Shown here: positions 1-6,392 of the stretch, piece by piece
How positions within the stretch are numbered: position 1 is the first letter of the stretch
Layout of the letters: every line of letters begins with the position of its first letter
Assembly: GCA_002313895.1 (NCBI GenBank)
Contig: DCAW01000049.1
Location: 1-6,392, forward strand
Length of the DNA stretch: 6,392 nucleotides
Source of the DNA: Dehalococcoidia bacterium UBA1123
Lineage (GTDB): Bacteria > Chloroflexota > Dehalococcoidia > Lucifugimonadales > UBA1123
Direction: 5' to 3'
Translations under genes and position numbers: made by a program
The notes under the pieces: generated by a model
Told to the model about the DNA's origin: nothing
Seen by the model: only the letters and a program-made list of their open reading frames with translations
Database searches by the model: none

Positions 1-773
1 GGCCACTGAATGTCCAAGGAGCCTCCTGGCAAGTCAATCGTGACATTATCTGACACCAACCCTTTTAGACGCGCCGCCACCACGACAGCGCAAGCCCCTG
101 TCCCACAAGCCTGTGTCAGGCCCGATCCGCGTTCCCAGACACGCACCTTCAGTCTGTGGCGCGACAGAACATTGACGATCTCAAAATTGACTTTGTTCGG
201 AAACATTGAGTGGGATTCTACGATTGGGCCGATCTCGTGCAGTGGGTAGTCGTCAACATCGATGTCGATGAAGGTGACTGCATGTGGGTTGCCCATGGAC
301 ACCCCAGTAAATACGATCTTATGACCGGCGATTTCTAGTTCATGGTCGACCACCGGCCCTTTACCTTCAACTACTAGTGGAATGTCTGCGGGAACCAACC
401 GCGGCGGGCCCATGCTGACAGACGCTCGAGTCATGACCTCACCGTTCCACAGAGGCGTGACAGGCACAATTCCGGCCCCTGTCTCTACCCTTACAGGCCG
501 ATCCGAGAGCTTTAGAGCGTTTACGTCTAAAGCGAAACGGACAAAACACCGTATTCCGTTGCCACACATCTCGCCTTCTGAGCCATCCGCATTAAACATC
601 TGCATTCGAACGTCAGCCTTCTCAGATGGCAGCAGAATTATCAGTCCATCCGAGCCTATCCCTTTGTGACGGTCACTAATAGCCGCCGCAACCTTCGGCC
701 AGTCGCGGGTCTTGTTTCGAGCATCCACAAATACATAGTCATTGCCTGCGCCATGCATCTTCTTGAATTTCAT
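1..773 (-). CDS. dapF: Diaminopimelate epimerase, 3'-truncated by window edge
   Basis: DapF interconverts LL- and meso-2,6-diaminopimelate in the cytoplasm, supplying lysine and peptidoglycan cross-links, by a cofactor-free two-cysteine mechanism. Translating the minus strand from the ATG at 771-773 gives 257 residues with no stop before base 1. The family is usually about 270-280 residues, so roughly 15-25 C-terminal residues are missing. The N-terminus MKFKKMHGAGNDYVFVD is the classic DapF start. The first catalytic Cys is about residue 70 in MCGNGIRC, the second about 223 in ACGTGACA, preceded by the substrate-binding Glu214-Arg215 of WERGSG. GNPHAV near 161 is also typical. The start is fixed by a GGAG seven bases upstream; the same frame has a TGA at 885-887 and no ATG, GTG or TTG between it and this ATG. 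It follows miaA on the same strand after 118 bp. Both catalytic cysteines are intact, so an active enzyme is expected. Confidence 0.97.
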   Translation of the reverse strand, partial: MKFKKMHGAGNDYVFVDARNKTRDWPKVAAAISDRHKGIGSDGLIILLPSEKADVRMQMFNADGSEGEMCGNGIRCFVRFALDVNALKLSDRPVRVETGAGIVPVTPLWNGEVMTRASVSMGPPRLVPADIPLVVEGKGPVVDHELEIAGHKIVFTGVSMGNPHAVTFIDIDVDDYPLHEIGPIVESHSMFPNKVNFEIVNVLSRHRLKVRVWERGSGLTQACGTGACAVVVAARLKGLVSDNVTIDLPGGSLDIQW

Positions 774-780
774 AAACTGT

Positions 781-784
781 CTCC
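781..784 (-). promoter_or_regulatory. Shine-Dalgarno site of dapF
   Basis: On the minus strand GGAG sits seven bases before the ATG at 773. It decides the dapF start and shows that, despite the 118-bp gap after miaA, dapF has its own ribosome entry site. Confidence 0.75.
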
Positions 785-891
785 GAAAGACGACTTTGAT
801 GATTTGGTTCGTGGCAAGTTCGGCTACCGGCCAACTGATTCTTGCCGATATTGAGGCCGGGCATCGCGCGAAGGTTCGGGAGTCTCAGAGC

Positions 892-1845
892 CTATCGCCC
901 GGTGTTATCGACTTGCCGATCAGAGATGTCCAACCATTCTTGCAAAATCGTAGTAGCCAAGTCCATTTCATCTCCGGCGTCAATCCATCGGATTCTCGGA
1001 TCGTCGGCTCTAAACCAAGCGTGCTGTTGGCGGGCGTACCGATGCGTGCGAAACTTCGTTTTGGTCACCGCTTCGTCCAAGCTGATATCGCCGTGGATAT
1101 GCGCAGATAATTCACGGTACCCAACACCTGTCATCGAAGCCAAGCAACTATCATACCCCCGGGCTAACAAGGATCGGACTTCATCAAGCCAACCAGACGC
1201 CATCATCTCATCTACCCTGTCGTCGATGCGCTTGTACAATCGCTGTCGATCCATCTTCAATCCGATAATCAGGTTATCGAATCCTGGGTCAATCGTCCGC
1301 GGTCCCGAGTTTCGTTTCCCATGTCTTGCGATCTCGATCGCTCGAATGATTCGCCGCAGATTTCGGGGGTCAACCTTATCAGACGCCTCATTGTCTACCG
1401 AAGCTAGCAATTCGAATACCGCATCGACACCAGATTCTGCAGCCAATGTCTCTAATCGTCTGCGGAAGGTTTCATTTGGTGGGACATCCGGAACCTGCCA
1501 GCCTTCTAATACGGCCCACACATATTGTCCGGTGCCACCGACTAAAAATGGCAGATTGCCGTCACATTTTACGTTTCTGTATGCTTCGATCGCAAGGGAC
1601 TTGAACATTTGCAGGCCGAAGCTGGCGTCGGGGTCCACAACATTAATGACGTGATGTGGGATCGCCTGCTGGTCAGCATGAGAAGGTTTGGCGGTGCCTA
1701 TATCCATCGACGAATAGACCTGGCGACTGTCTGCGCTGATTATTTGGCCGTTGAATTTCGTCGCAAGTTGCATCGCCAGATGACTTTTGCCTGTGGCCGT
1801 CGGCCCTAAGATGACGACCAGCGGATCTGACAATCGCGTGGGCAT
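892..1845 (-). CDS. miaA: tRNA dimethylallyltransferase (IPP transferase)
   Basis: MiaA transfers a dimethylallyl group from DMAPP to N6 of adenosine 37 in tRNAs that read codons beginning with U, giving i6A37, which MiaB-type enzymes may then methylthiolate. The 317-residue product is of normal length. The P-loop GPTATGKS lies at residues 14-21, followed by the tRNA/DMAPP-site motif SADSRQVY at 37-44 and DIGTAKP at 48-54. VGGTGQYV lies around 102-109. The LRRIIRAIEI helix is at 163-172, and the C-terminal RYARQQHAWFR segment at 269-279 is characteristic of the family. The ATG at 1843-1845 is separated by a single base from the tpiA stop codon, so translation is probably coupled; an AGAG about eight bases upstream, inside tpiA, may act as ribosome-binding site. 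No key motif is missing. Its substrate DMAPP is an isoprenoid precursor, a loose metabolic tie to the synthase-fold gene upstream (inference). Confidence 0.97.
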   Translation of the reverse strand: MPTRLSDPLVVILGPTATGKSHLAMQLATKFNGQIISADSRQVYSSMDIGTAKPSHADQQAIPHHVINVVDPDASFGLQMFKSLAIEAYRNVKCDGNLPFLVGGTGQYVWAVLEGWQVPDVPPNETFRRRLETLAAESGVDAVFELLASVDNEASDKVDPRNLRRIIRAIEIARHGKRNSGPRTIDPGFDNLIIGLKMDRQRLYKRIDDRVDEMMASGWLDEVRSLLARGYDSCLASMTGVGYRELSAHIHGDISLDEAVTKTKFRTHRYARQQHAWFRADDPRIRWIDAGDEMDLATTILQEWLDISDRQVDNTGR

Positions 1846-1846
1846 A

Positions 1847-2599
1847 TTAACGCTCTGTGCGGGACGCGTTGGCGATCAGGCGGCAGAATGCGCCTGCATT
1901 CAGGCTTGCGCCCCCTACTAACGCTCCGTCTATATCCGCCTGACTGACGTAAACCCCGATGTTGTCCTCGTTCACACTGCCGCCGTACAGCAATGGAATC
2001 GCTTCGGACTGGTTTCCTAAGAGGTCAGCGAGAATCTCTCTGATGTGGAACATCATATCCTGCGCTATTTCAGGACTTGCCGACTGTCCAGTGCCGATCG
2101 CCCAAACGGGTTCGTATGCGACCACAATCTTCGAATCCAGATCCATGCCGTTTAAGTTTGCATCAAGTTGAGATGACACAATGTCATGCGCTCGGCCAGA
2201 ATCGCGATCTTCCCGCTTCTCCCCGACACATAAAATTGGAGTGATGCCCGCGGACAAAGCCGCCAGGAGTTTCAAGTTGATAAACAGATCGGTTTCAGAG
2301 AAATATGTCCGACGTTCGGAATGTCCGACGATCACATATTGGCAGATTTGAGCCAGCATTTCAGCAGAGATTTCCCCTGTGAACGCCCCGTTGTTGGTCT
2401 CAGAGTGCATGTTTTGCGCCCCTACGCTGATTCTGGAGCCTCGAAGCGTCTCAGACACTGAATATAGGGACACATACGGCGGGCAAACTACTACTTCAGG
2501 GCCAAACTGGCCCTCAATCTGAACTTTGACAGCATTTGCGAGCATGATCGCCGAAGTGACCGTCGTGTTCATTTTCCAATTACCAACGATTAAACCCAT
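1847..2599 (-). CDS. tpiA: Triosephosphate isomerase
   Basis: TpiA interconverts dihydroxyacetone phosphate and glyceraldehyde 3-phosphate in glycolysis and gluconeogenesis. From the ATG at 2597-2599 the product is 250 residues, the usual size. The conserved opening GLIVGNWKMN places Asn7 and catalytic Lys9. The electrophilic His93 is in VIVGHSERR, and the catalytic base Glu163 is in AYEPVWAIGTG, which runs into the flexible phosphate-gripping loop. YGGSVN (205-210) and DGALVGGASL (224-233) form the C-terminal phosphate site. An in-frame TTG at 2645-2647 would add 16 residues and overlap apgM by 11 bases. I prefer the ATG because it gives the normal family N-terminus, although neither start has a strong Shine-Dalgarno. 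The gene lies 37 bp after apgM and directly before miaA, inside the same cluster. All catalytic residues are present. Confidence 0.97.
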   Translation of the reverse strand: MGLIVGNWKMNTTVTSAIMLANAVKVQIEGQFGPEVVVCPPYVSLYSVSETLRGSRISVGAQNMHSETNNGAFTGEISAEMLAQICQYVIVGHSERRTYFSETDLFINLKLLAALSAGITPILCVGEKREDRDSGRAHDIVSSQLDANLNGMDLDSKIVVAYEPVWAIGTGQSASPEIAQDMMFHIREILADLLGNQSEAIPLLYGGSVNEDNIGVYVSQADIDGALVGGASLNAGAFCRLIANASRTER

Positions 2600-2636
2600 T
2601 GCTATATCGTCATATGTTAATCGTTGCTTTGATTTC

Positions 2637-3857
2637 TCAAGCTCCAAATTTCTTGAGTTTCCCGCCGTGAGCCAATGCTAATATCATAACATCGATTGCA
2701 GATCGATACCCAAGCGACCCTAGAGAACATGCCCGCTCGGTGAAACGGTCCACTCCGAGACGCATGGAAAGTTGAGATTTGATGAGCAATGGCACCGGAT
2801 GCCAACTATGGGATGCCATGATAGAGGGGCTTGAATGATCCCCAGATACCACCAGAACGTCAGGGTTCAGGTCGAGGATTCTCGGTATTTGAGAGTCGAG
2901 TTCCTCAAGGCGCTTCACTTTCAAATCAAAATTTCCGTCTTCTCCCGCAGCGTCTGCAGGTTTGTAATGAAGAAAGAAATAGTCGTGGTTTGCGTAGTTG
3001 TCCTCGAGTGTCTGCAATTCGGTGTCGAAGTTATCCCCTGCTTCCAACAGCGTCATGCCTGTGATCTTAGCCAATCCCCTGTACATAGGATAAGCGGCAA
3101 TTGCTCCTGGGTTGAGTCGGTAACTCTTTCCAAAATCGGGCCAATCGACAGGTTCCCTGGAGAATCCGCGTAGCAACAATGAGTTTGCCTTGTCCTCGTT
3201 CGCTAGCAATTCATTGGCTTGGTTCACGAACGCGTTAACGACCTGAGCTGTGCGAAATGCGTACCCGTCTTGCGGATTCTTGGGAACCGCTTGCAGAGGT
3301 TGGTCACCCAACGTCTGAGGATCGGTGTCCGCCAGCGAATCTCCCAAGTCATCGCCCCGGAGAACTAAAACGAACCGATAGCTCTGCACATGATGCACCT
3401 CAACCGACGCATTGGCTGATCCTTGAATACCGCCTAGCATATCCACTAGGGCAATGGCTTTATCAGAATCAATTCGGCTTGCCCTGCGATCAATTATTTT
3501 GCCTTCAGAGTCCAGAGTGCAAAAGTTCGCTCGCGCCGCGACGGCGTTCGGACCCAGTTGGATATCGACTCCAAGAGACTCACACGCTCCCCTCCCGACA
3601 AGATACTTGATGGGGTCATATCCGAACAAAGCCATGTGCCCCGGCCCACTGCCTGGCGTAATTCCGGGCAAAACTGGAGTTGTCACGCCCGCTTCGCTTA
3701 TTTGGGCAAGTTTGTCCAGATTGGGTAGATGTGCGGTTTCCAGTTCGGATTTCCCTGTCGTTGGATCAGGGAGACCACCCAGCCCATCAACTACTAGCAT
3801 GACGATCTTCGAGCCGGTCTCCATGCATATTTCATTCAGGTAGGGAAACTCGATCAA
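2637..3857 (-). CDS. apgM: Cofactor-independent phosphoglycerate mutase, archaeal (ApgM) type
   Basis: ApgM interconverts 3-phosphoglycerate and 2-phosphoglycerate without 2,3-bisphosphoglycerate. It belongs to the alkaline-phosphatase superfamily and uses a serine nucleophile with two divalent metals. The 406-residue product matches the ApgM family (about 400) and not the roughly 510-residue GpmI. Visible motifs are the metal Asp in MLVVDGLGG (Asp24), LPNLDKLA at 44-51, the nucleophile region PGSGPGHMALFGYDP with Ser70, GRGACESLGVDIQL at 88-101, and RANFCTLDSEGKIIDRRA at 109-126. Toward the C-terminus are HYKPADAAGEDG near 297-308, VVSGDHSSPS at 336-345 with metal-binding Asp339-His340, and HSWHPVPLLI at 350-359. 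The longest start is TTG at 3857, with a weak GAGAG nine bases upstream; an ATG at 3824 would drop 11 residues and fit the family N-terminus better, but lacks a Shine-Dalgarno. The gene sits between pgk and tpiA. PGK and this enzyme catalyse consecutive steps. Confidence 0.95.
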   Translation of the reverse strand: MIEFPYLNEICMETGSKIVMLVVDGLGGLPDPTTGKSELETAHLPNLDKLAQISEAGVTTPVLPGITPGSGPGHMALFGYDPIKYLVGRGACESLGVDIQLGPNAVAARANFCTLDSEGKIIDRRASRIDSDKAIALVDMLGGIQGSANASVEVHHVQSYRFVLVLRGDDLGDSLADTDPQTLGDQPLQAVPKNPQDGYAFRTAQVVNAFVNQANELLANEDKANSLLLRGFSREPVDWPDFGKSYRLNPGAIAAYPMYRGLAKITGMTLLEAGDNFDTELQTLEDNYANHDYFFLHYKPADAAGEDGNFDLKVKRLEELDSQIPRILDLNPDVLVVSGDHSSPSIMASHSWHPVPLLIKSQLSMRLGVDRFTERACSLGSLGYRSAIDVMILALAHGGKLKKFGA

Positions 3858-3866
3858 AACTTTGCG

Positions 3867-3871
3867 CTCTC
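3867..3871 (-). promoter_or_regulatory. Weak Shine-Dalgarno candidate for the apgM TTG start
   Basis: On the minus strand GAGAG precedes the TTG at 3857 by nine bases. It is the only purine-rich ribosome-site candidate near either possible apgM start and slightly favours the longer protein. The match is short, so the start remains open. Confidence 0.35.
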
Positions 3872-3905
3872 TTTTGATAAATCTATGGGAAGTGCATTTT
3901 CAAAT

Positions 3906-5096
3906 TCAGGCGTCTTGAATAGCAGAAACTCCGGGGAGGTCGCGCCCTTCTAGGTACTCCAACGACGCGCCTCCTCCGGTCGACACGTGGGACATCTCTT
4001 TTTCGAGGCCAAGAGTGTAAACCGCGTCTGCTGTCGACCCACCGCCTATGATTGACGTCCCGGCGGCTCTGGCAACTGAACGCGCCACGCTTGTGGTTCC
4101 TTTGGAGAAGGACTCCCACTCGAACACGCCCATTGGTCCGTTCCAAAATATGGTGTTTGATCGTTGTAGTTCGTTCCCGTACCGGCGCGCAGTCTCGTCA
4201 CCGATGTCCATTATCAGCCACGGCTCGCAGATATTTGACGATATCACGGTCTTCGATGATGCATCTCGCTTAAATTTATCGGCGATAACCACATCTGACG
4301 GTATTATGAGATTGAATCCTCGTTCTTTGCTCATTCGCGTCACATTTCGGGCGTGTTTGAGACCTGCGTCTTCGATTCTGGATGCACCGACTGTCAGGCC
4401 CTGAGTTGCGAGGAACGCTGATGCCATTCCACCGCCGATTAGAAACGTGTCCACTTTGCCAGCGAGATGTTCAATCATGCGGATCTTGTCAGAAACTTTG
4501 GCTCCACCGAGGGCGACACTGAAGGGTCGCGCTGGATTCTCCAACGCCTTGCCCAACATGTGAAGTTCTCTTTCCATCAACAACCCGACAGCGGAATCCA
4601 AATGTTGTGTGATGCCAAAAGTCGAAGCATGGGCGCGATGAGCTGTGCCGAAGGCGTCGTTCACATACACGTCGGCCAGCGCGGCCAATTCTTCGGCAAA
4701 CTCAGGTTCGTTGTTCTCCTCGCCGGGATGAAACCGGAGATTCTCCAGCATTACGACGCTGTTTTGCGGCGCCAATGAAACTAGGTCTGACACCTCTGAT
4801 CCCACGCAATCACGGGTTGAGATGACATCCTGTTTCAATAAATTCGCCAACCTCACGGCTACAGGTTTCATACGCAGTTCTTCGATAACCCGACCTTTTG
4901 GCCTGCCCAGATGGGAACAAAGCACGATTTTGGCGTTCCGCGATTTCAACAATTCTAAGGTTGGCAGAGTCGCCCGGATTCTGGAATCGTCGGAGATTTC
5001 AGTGGTATCTGGTCGAAAAGTTACATTGTAATCCACTCGAACGAGCACAGTTCTGCCCTCGACATCCATGTCAGAAACAGACCGTTTAGTCGGCAC
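3906..5096 (-). CDS. pgk: Phosphoglycerate kinase
   Basis: PGK transfers phosphate between 1,3-bisphosphoglycerate and ADP in glycolysis, or the reverse in gluconeogenesis or CO2 fixation. The 396-residue product has the normal two-domain length. N-domain substrate motifs are RVDYNV (20-25, with Asp22 and Asn24), DDSRIRA (36-42), SHLGRPKG (61-68), ENLRF (118-122) and AHRAHAS (152-158). The nucleotide domain shows ALGGAKVSDK (195-204), LIGGGMASAFL (219-229), NGPMGVFE (319-326) and IGGGSTADA (350-358), and ends with HVSTGGGASLEYLEG (370-384). The common Pro after the VDFNV motif is Thr here, a mild substitution. The start is GTG at 5094-5096, supported by GGAG seven bases upstream and by a family-typical N-terminus. 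The coding sequence overlaps the end of the upstream synthase-fold gene by 11 bases, implying translational coupling. No GAPDH gene, its frequent partner, is present in the window. Confidence 0.98.
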   Translation of the reverse strand: MPTKRSVSDMDVEGRTVLVRVDYNVTFRPDTTEISDDSRIRATLPTLELLKSRNAKIVLCSHLGRPKGRVIEELRMKPVAVRLANLLKQDVISTRDCVGSEVSDLVSLAPQNSVVMLENLRFHPGEENNEPEFAEELAALADVYVNDAFGTAHRAHASTFGITQHLDSAVGLLMERELHMLGKALENPARPFSVALGGAKVSDKIRMIEHLAGKVDTFLIGGGMASAFLATQGLTVGASRIEDAGLKHARNVTRMSKERGFNLIIPSDVVIADKFKRDASSKTVISSNICEPWLIMDIGDETARRYGNELQRSNTIFWNGPMGVFEWESFSKGTTSVARSVARAAGTSIIGGGSTADAVYTLGLEKEMSHVSTGGGASLEYLEGRDLPGVSAIQDA

Positions 5097-6108
5097 TCGT
5101 TGACTCCATCATCAGAGACATGTATTCGGCCAAAAGCGCTTTGCCTTCCGAGTTTAGTCCTGTGGATTCTAGCGCGGTGAACGCTGACGATTTCTCGGTC
5201 TCTAGGACGGCGCGCGCCGAATCTGTGCCTCCGAGTTCGTTCACCAACTCTGCCAATCCAGGCAGGTCATCGGGTTCCAACACTCGTTTGAAATAATAGT
5301 CTCCAAGCTTGCGCCGGCCCGACGCGGTTGCGTTCTCGAATGCCATCACAACCGGCAGGGACTTCTTTTTGTTCATCAGGTCTTCGTCTGCCTTCTTAGA
5401 CAGAGAACCGACAGCATCTAGCTGACACAGTTCCTTGCCAATCAGGAATATTGTCCCCAAATGCGAGCCAAACAACCTCAGAGCATTGATTTGTTCAGGG
5501 TCGGCCCCGGCGATCAATCCGCCCAATCCCGCAGCGCACCCGTACAGAGCGCCCTCCTTATCCCAAGCCATCTTGAGATAGGCAGTTGACGTCATATCGA
5601 CGCGCTCTTGAGCTTGGAGGTCTATGAATCGGCCTTCACAGGCAAGGAGGCTCGCTTCGTCAAGAAGCTGCACCGCTTTGAAAGCCGTCTCCGAGTTTAC
5701 GCCACGGTCTAGAAGACGGAACAGAGACAGGCGGGCCATCGCGTGCATCCCGTCGCCGGTGTTGATCGCCTGGGCAGGCCCCCACACCCACCACACGGCG
5801 TCTCTGTCGCCGCGTTTGGGTTTGCCGCCCTGCACGTCGTCGTGAATTTCACAGAACTTGTCCGCTAGTTCAACAGCAGCGGCGGCTGGAATCGCTACCT
5901 CTGGATCGCCCCCATTTGCCAGGGTGCTTCCCACGCTCAGAACGCCGTGACTTCGTTGGCTTGGGGTTGATATAGGAGTGGGAGTCTCATCCCATCCCAG
6001 GTGATATACCATCATGTCATACAAAGGCAGATTCCGGGTTGCAAAAAGGTCTTTAAGTTCGGAATCCACCATCTGGGCGAAGTCGTCAAACTTTGTTGCG
6101 GTTGTCAA
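5086..6108 (-). CDS. Polyprenyl-synthetase-fold protein with degenerate active-site motifs
   Basis: The 340-residue product has the outline of a trans-isoprenyl diphosphate synthase, the all-helical family that condenses IPP with allylic diphosphates. Family signatures are AIPAAAAVELADKF (72-85), IHDD (88-91), AVWWVWGPAQAINTGDGMHAMA (104-125) and NKKKSLPVVMA (246-256). The residues that define activity are changed. The IPP-binding GKxxRP site reads SQRSHG (50-55). The first Asp-rich motif DDxxD is DDVQG (90-94), and only one of the two usual arginines follows. The second DDxxD is replaced by KELCQ (225-229). Lys184 of the usual KT pair remains, but Thr is Glu. The frame is intact, so this is not a simple decayed gene. 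The start is TTG at 6106-6108 with AGAGGA eight bases upstream; an internal ATG at residue 13 is the alternative. It may be a catalytically dead or repurposed paralogue, or a regulatory subunit of another synthase. Membership of the fold family is fairly sure; the function is unknown. Confidence 0.8.
   Translation of the reverse strand: MTTATKFDDFAQMVDSELKDLFATRNLPLYDMMVYHLGWDETPTPISTPSQRSHGVLSVGSTLANGGDPEVAIPAAAAVELADKFCEIHDDVQGGKPKRGDRDAVWWVWGPAQAINTGDGMHAMARLSLFRLLDRGVNSETAFKAVQLLDEASLLACEGRFIDLQAQERVDMTSTAYLKMAWDKEGALYGCAAGLGGLIAGADPEQINALRLFGSHLGTIFLIGKELCQLDAVGSLSKKADEDLMNKKKSLPVVMAFENATASGRRKLGDYYFKRVLEPDDLPGLAELVNELGGTDSARAVLETEKSSAFTALESTGLNSEGKALLAEYMSLMMESTSAD
5104..5107 (-). promoter_or_regulatory. 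Shine-Dalgarno site of pgk
   Basis: GGAG on the minus strand lies seven bases before the GTG at 5096, inside the last codons of the upstream gene. It supports the GTG start and re-initiation by ribosomes finishing the upstream gene. Confidence 0.75.
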
Positions 6109-6116
6109 AAGCGCTG

Positions 6117-6122
6117 TCCTCT
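6117..6122 (-). promoter_or_regulatory. Shine-Dalgarno site of the synthase-fold gene
   Basis: AGAGGA on the minus strand lies eight bases before the TTG at 6108 and supports that TTG over the downstream ATG at residue 13. Confidence 0.6.
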
Positions 6123-6230
6123 GGATGCTGCCGATATTTTTTCAATTGCGAGTCGCCTGTGTATTGGAACGGTTCGGAATCTGACTTATCGTTCCATGAG
6201 CCGGCTCGATTTTATCCGTTCACGTACAGA

Positions 6231-6392
6231 CTACACCATCCCGTGTTGAAACTCGACGCCGAGGGCGGATTCAATCGCCTCTTGAGACACCCCGCCGTGC
6301 CTGAGAATTTGCGGGAGCTCACCCGACAAGTCGATCACGGTTGATGCAGGTCGAATTGGCAAGACACCACCATCGAAGATGTAATCGAGTTC
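6231..6392 (-). CDS. tsaC: Sua5/YrdC-type threonylcarbamoyl-AMP synthase, C-terminal fragment
   Basis: Reading the minus strand from the right edge to a TAG at 6231-6233 gives the last 53 residues of a protein whose start lies outside the window. The pattern DYIFDGG, then ASTVIDLSG, then ILRHGGVSQEAIESALG corresponds to the end of the YrdC/Sua5 domain. In that family a DGG is followed by an STV(V/I)DL segment and an (L)R.G.(I/V)S turn. Such enzymes form threonylcarbamoyl-adenylate from threonine, bicarbonate and ATP, for t6A37 formation on tRNAs reading ANN codons. The protein ends soon after this segment, so no extra C-terminal Sua5 domain follows and the short TsaC/YwlC-like form is likely. 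The N-terminal ATP-binding part cannot be seen. A 122-bp gap separates it from the next gene on the same strand. Confidence 0.85.
   Translation of the reverse strand, partial: ELDYIFDGGVLPIRPASTVIDLSGELPQILRHGGVSQEAIESALGVEFQHGMV

Noticed and set aside
827..860. GC-rich inverted repeat (CCGGCC and GGCCGG arms) between miaA and dapF as a terminator
   Set aside because: The arms are six bases and self-complementary, the spacer is about 22 bases and no T-run follows on the minus strand, so an intrinsic terminator is not supported.
739..864. 41-residue minus-strand frame with ATG at 864, in the miaA-dapF gap and running into dapF
   Set aside because: It has no Shine-Dalgarno, overlaps the dapF start region in another frame, and has no recognisable motif; it is most likely a chance frame.
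774..884. Open stretch in the dapF frame upstream of the dapF ATG, with a partly hydrophobic translation near its end
   Set aside because: It contains no ATG, GTG or TTG, and the ATG at 773 has a good Shine-Dalgarno and the canonical DapF N-terminus. A relic of another gene is possible but cannot be supported from 37 codons.
842..1654. Long plus-strand open frame of 270 codons opposite miaA
   Set aside because: It lies almost wholly antisense to the well-supported miaA, its composition (rich in Ser, Arg, Pro) is typical of a shadow frame, and it shows no recognisable domain.
3257..3843. Plus-strand open frames of 117 and 129 codons opposite apgM
   Set aside because: They overlap each other and lie antisense to apgM; no domain, Shine-Dalgarno or coding character supports them.
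3858..3905. TTGAAA-like -35 element in the pgk-apgM gap as an internal promoter
   Set aside because: The hexamer 17 bases downstream (TTATCA) is a poor -10 match and the spacing of the genes fits cotranscription.

Overview
The window is a compact block of seven protein genes, all read from the minus strand. In transcription order (right to left) they are: the end of a Sua5/YrdC-type threonylcarbamoyl-AMP synthase; an isoprenyl-diphosphate-synthase-fold protein with degenerate active-site motifs; phosphoglycerate kinase (pgk); archaeal-type cofactor-independent phosphoglycerate mutase (apgM); triosephosphate isomerase (tpiA); tRNA dimethylallyltransferase (miaA); and diaminopimelate epimerase (dapF), cut by the left edge. 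I found no RNA genes, mobile elements, CRISPR arrays or convincing promoters or terminators. The plus strand carries only antisense shadow frames.

Layout: the Sua5-type fragment ends at 6231. A 122-bp gap leads to the synthase-fold gene (6108-5086), whose last 11 bases overlap the GTG start of pgk (5096-3906). A 48-bp gap leads to apgM (3857-2637). The most likely tpiA start is at 2599 and its stop at 1847 lies one base from the miaA ATG at 1845. miaA ends at 892, and a 118-bp gap with a clear Shine-Dalgarno site leads to dapF (773 to beyond base 1). This spacing suggests one or two long transcription units whose main promoter lies beyond the right edge.

Function: pgk, apgM and tpiA form a central glycolysis/gluconeogenesis module; GAPDH and enolase are not in the window. 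The Sua5-type enzyme and MiaA both serve modification of adenosine 37 in tRNA (t6A and i6A). DapF makes meso-diaminopimelate for lysine and peptidoglycan. The synthase-fold gene is the only non-routine member: the three substrate/metal motifs that define active trans-prenyltransferases are all altered, although the fold remains recognisable.

Organism: a bacterium of roughly 50% GC (estimated by eye) with frequent TTG/GTG starts. A bacterial apgM beside pgk and tpiA, together with the style of the synthase-fold and MiaA proteins, suggests Chloroflexota, perhaps Dehalococcoidia or a SAR202-like marine lineage. This is inference from family resemblance only. Apart from the degenerate synthase-fold protein the region looks like ordinary core metabolism, and I see no sign of a new defence, mobile or RNA-based system.
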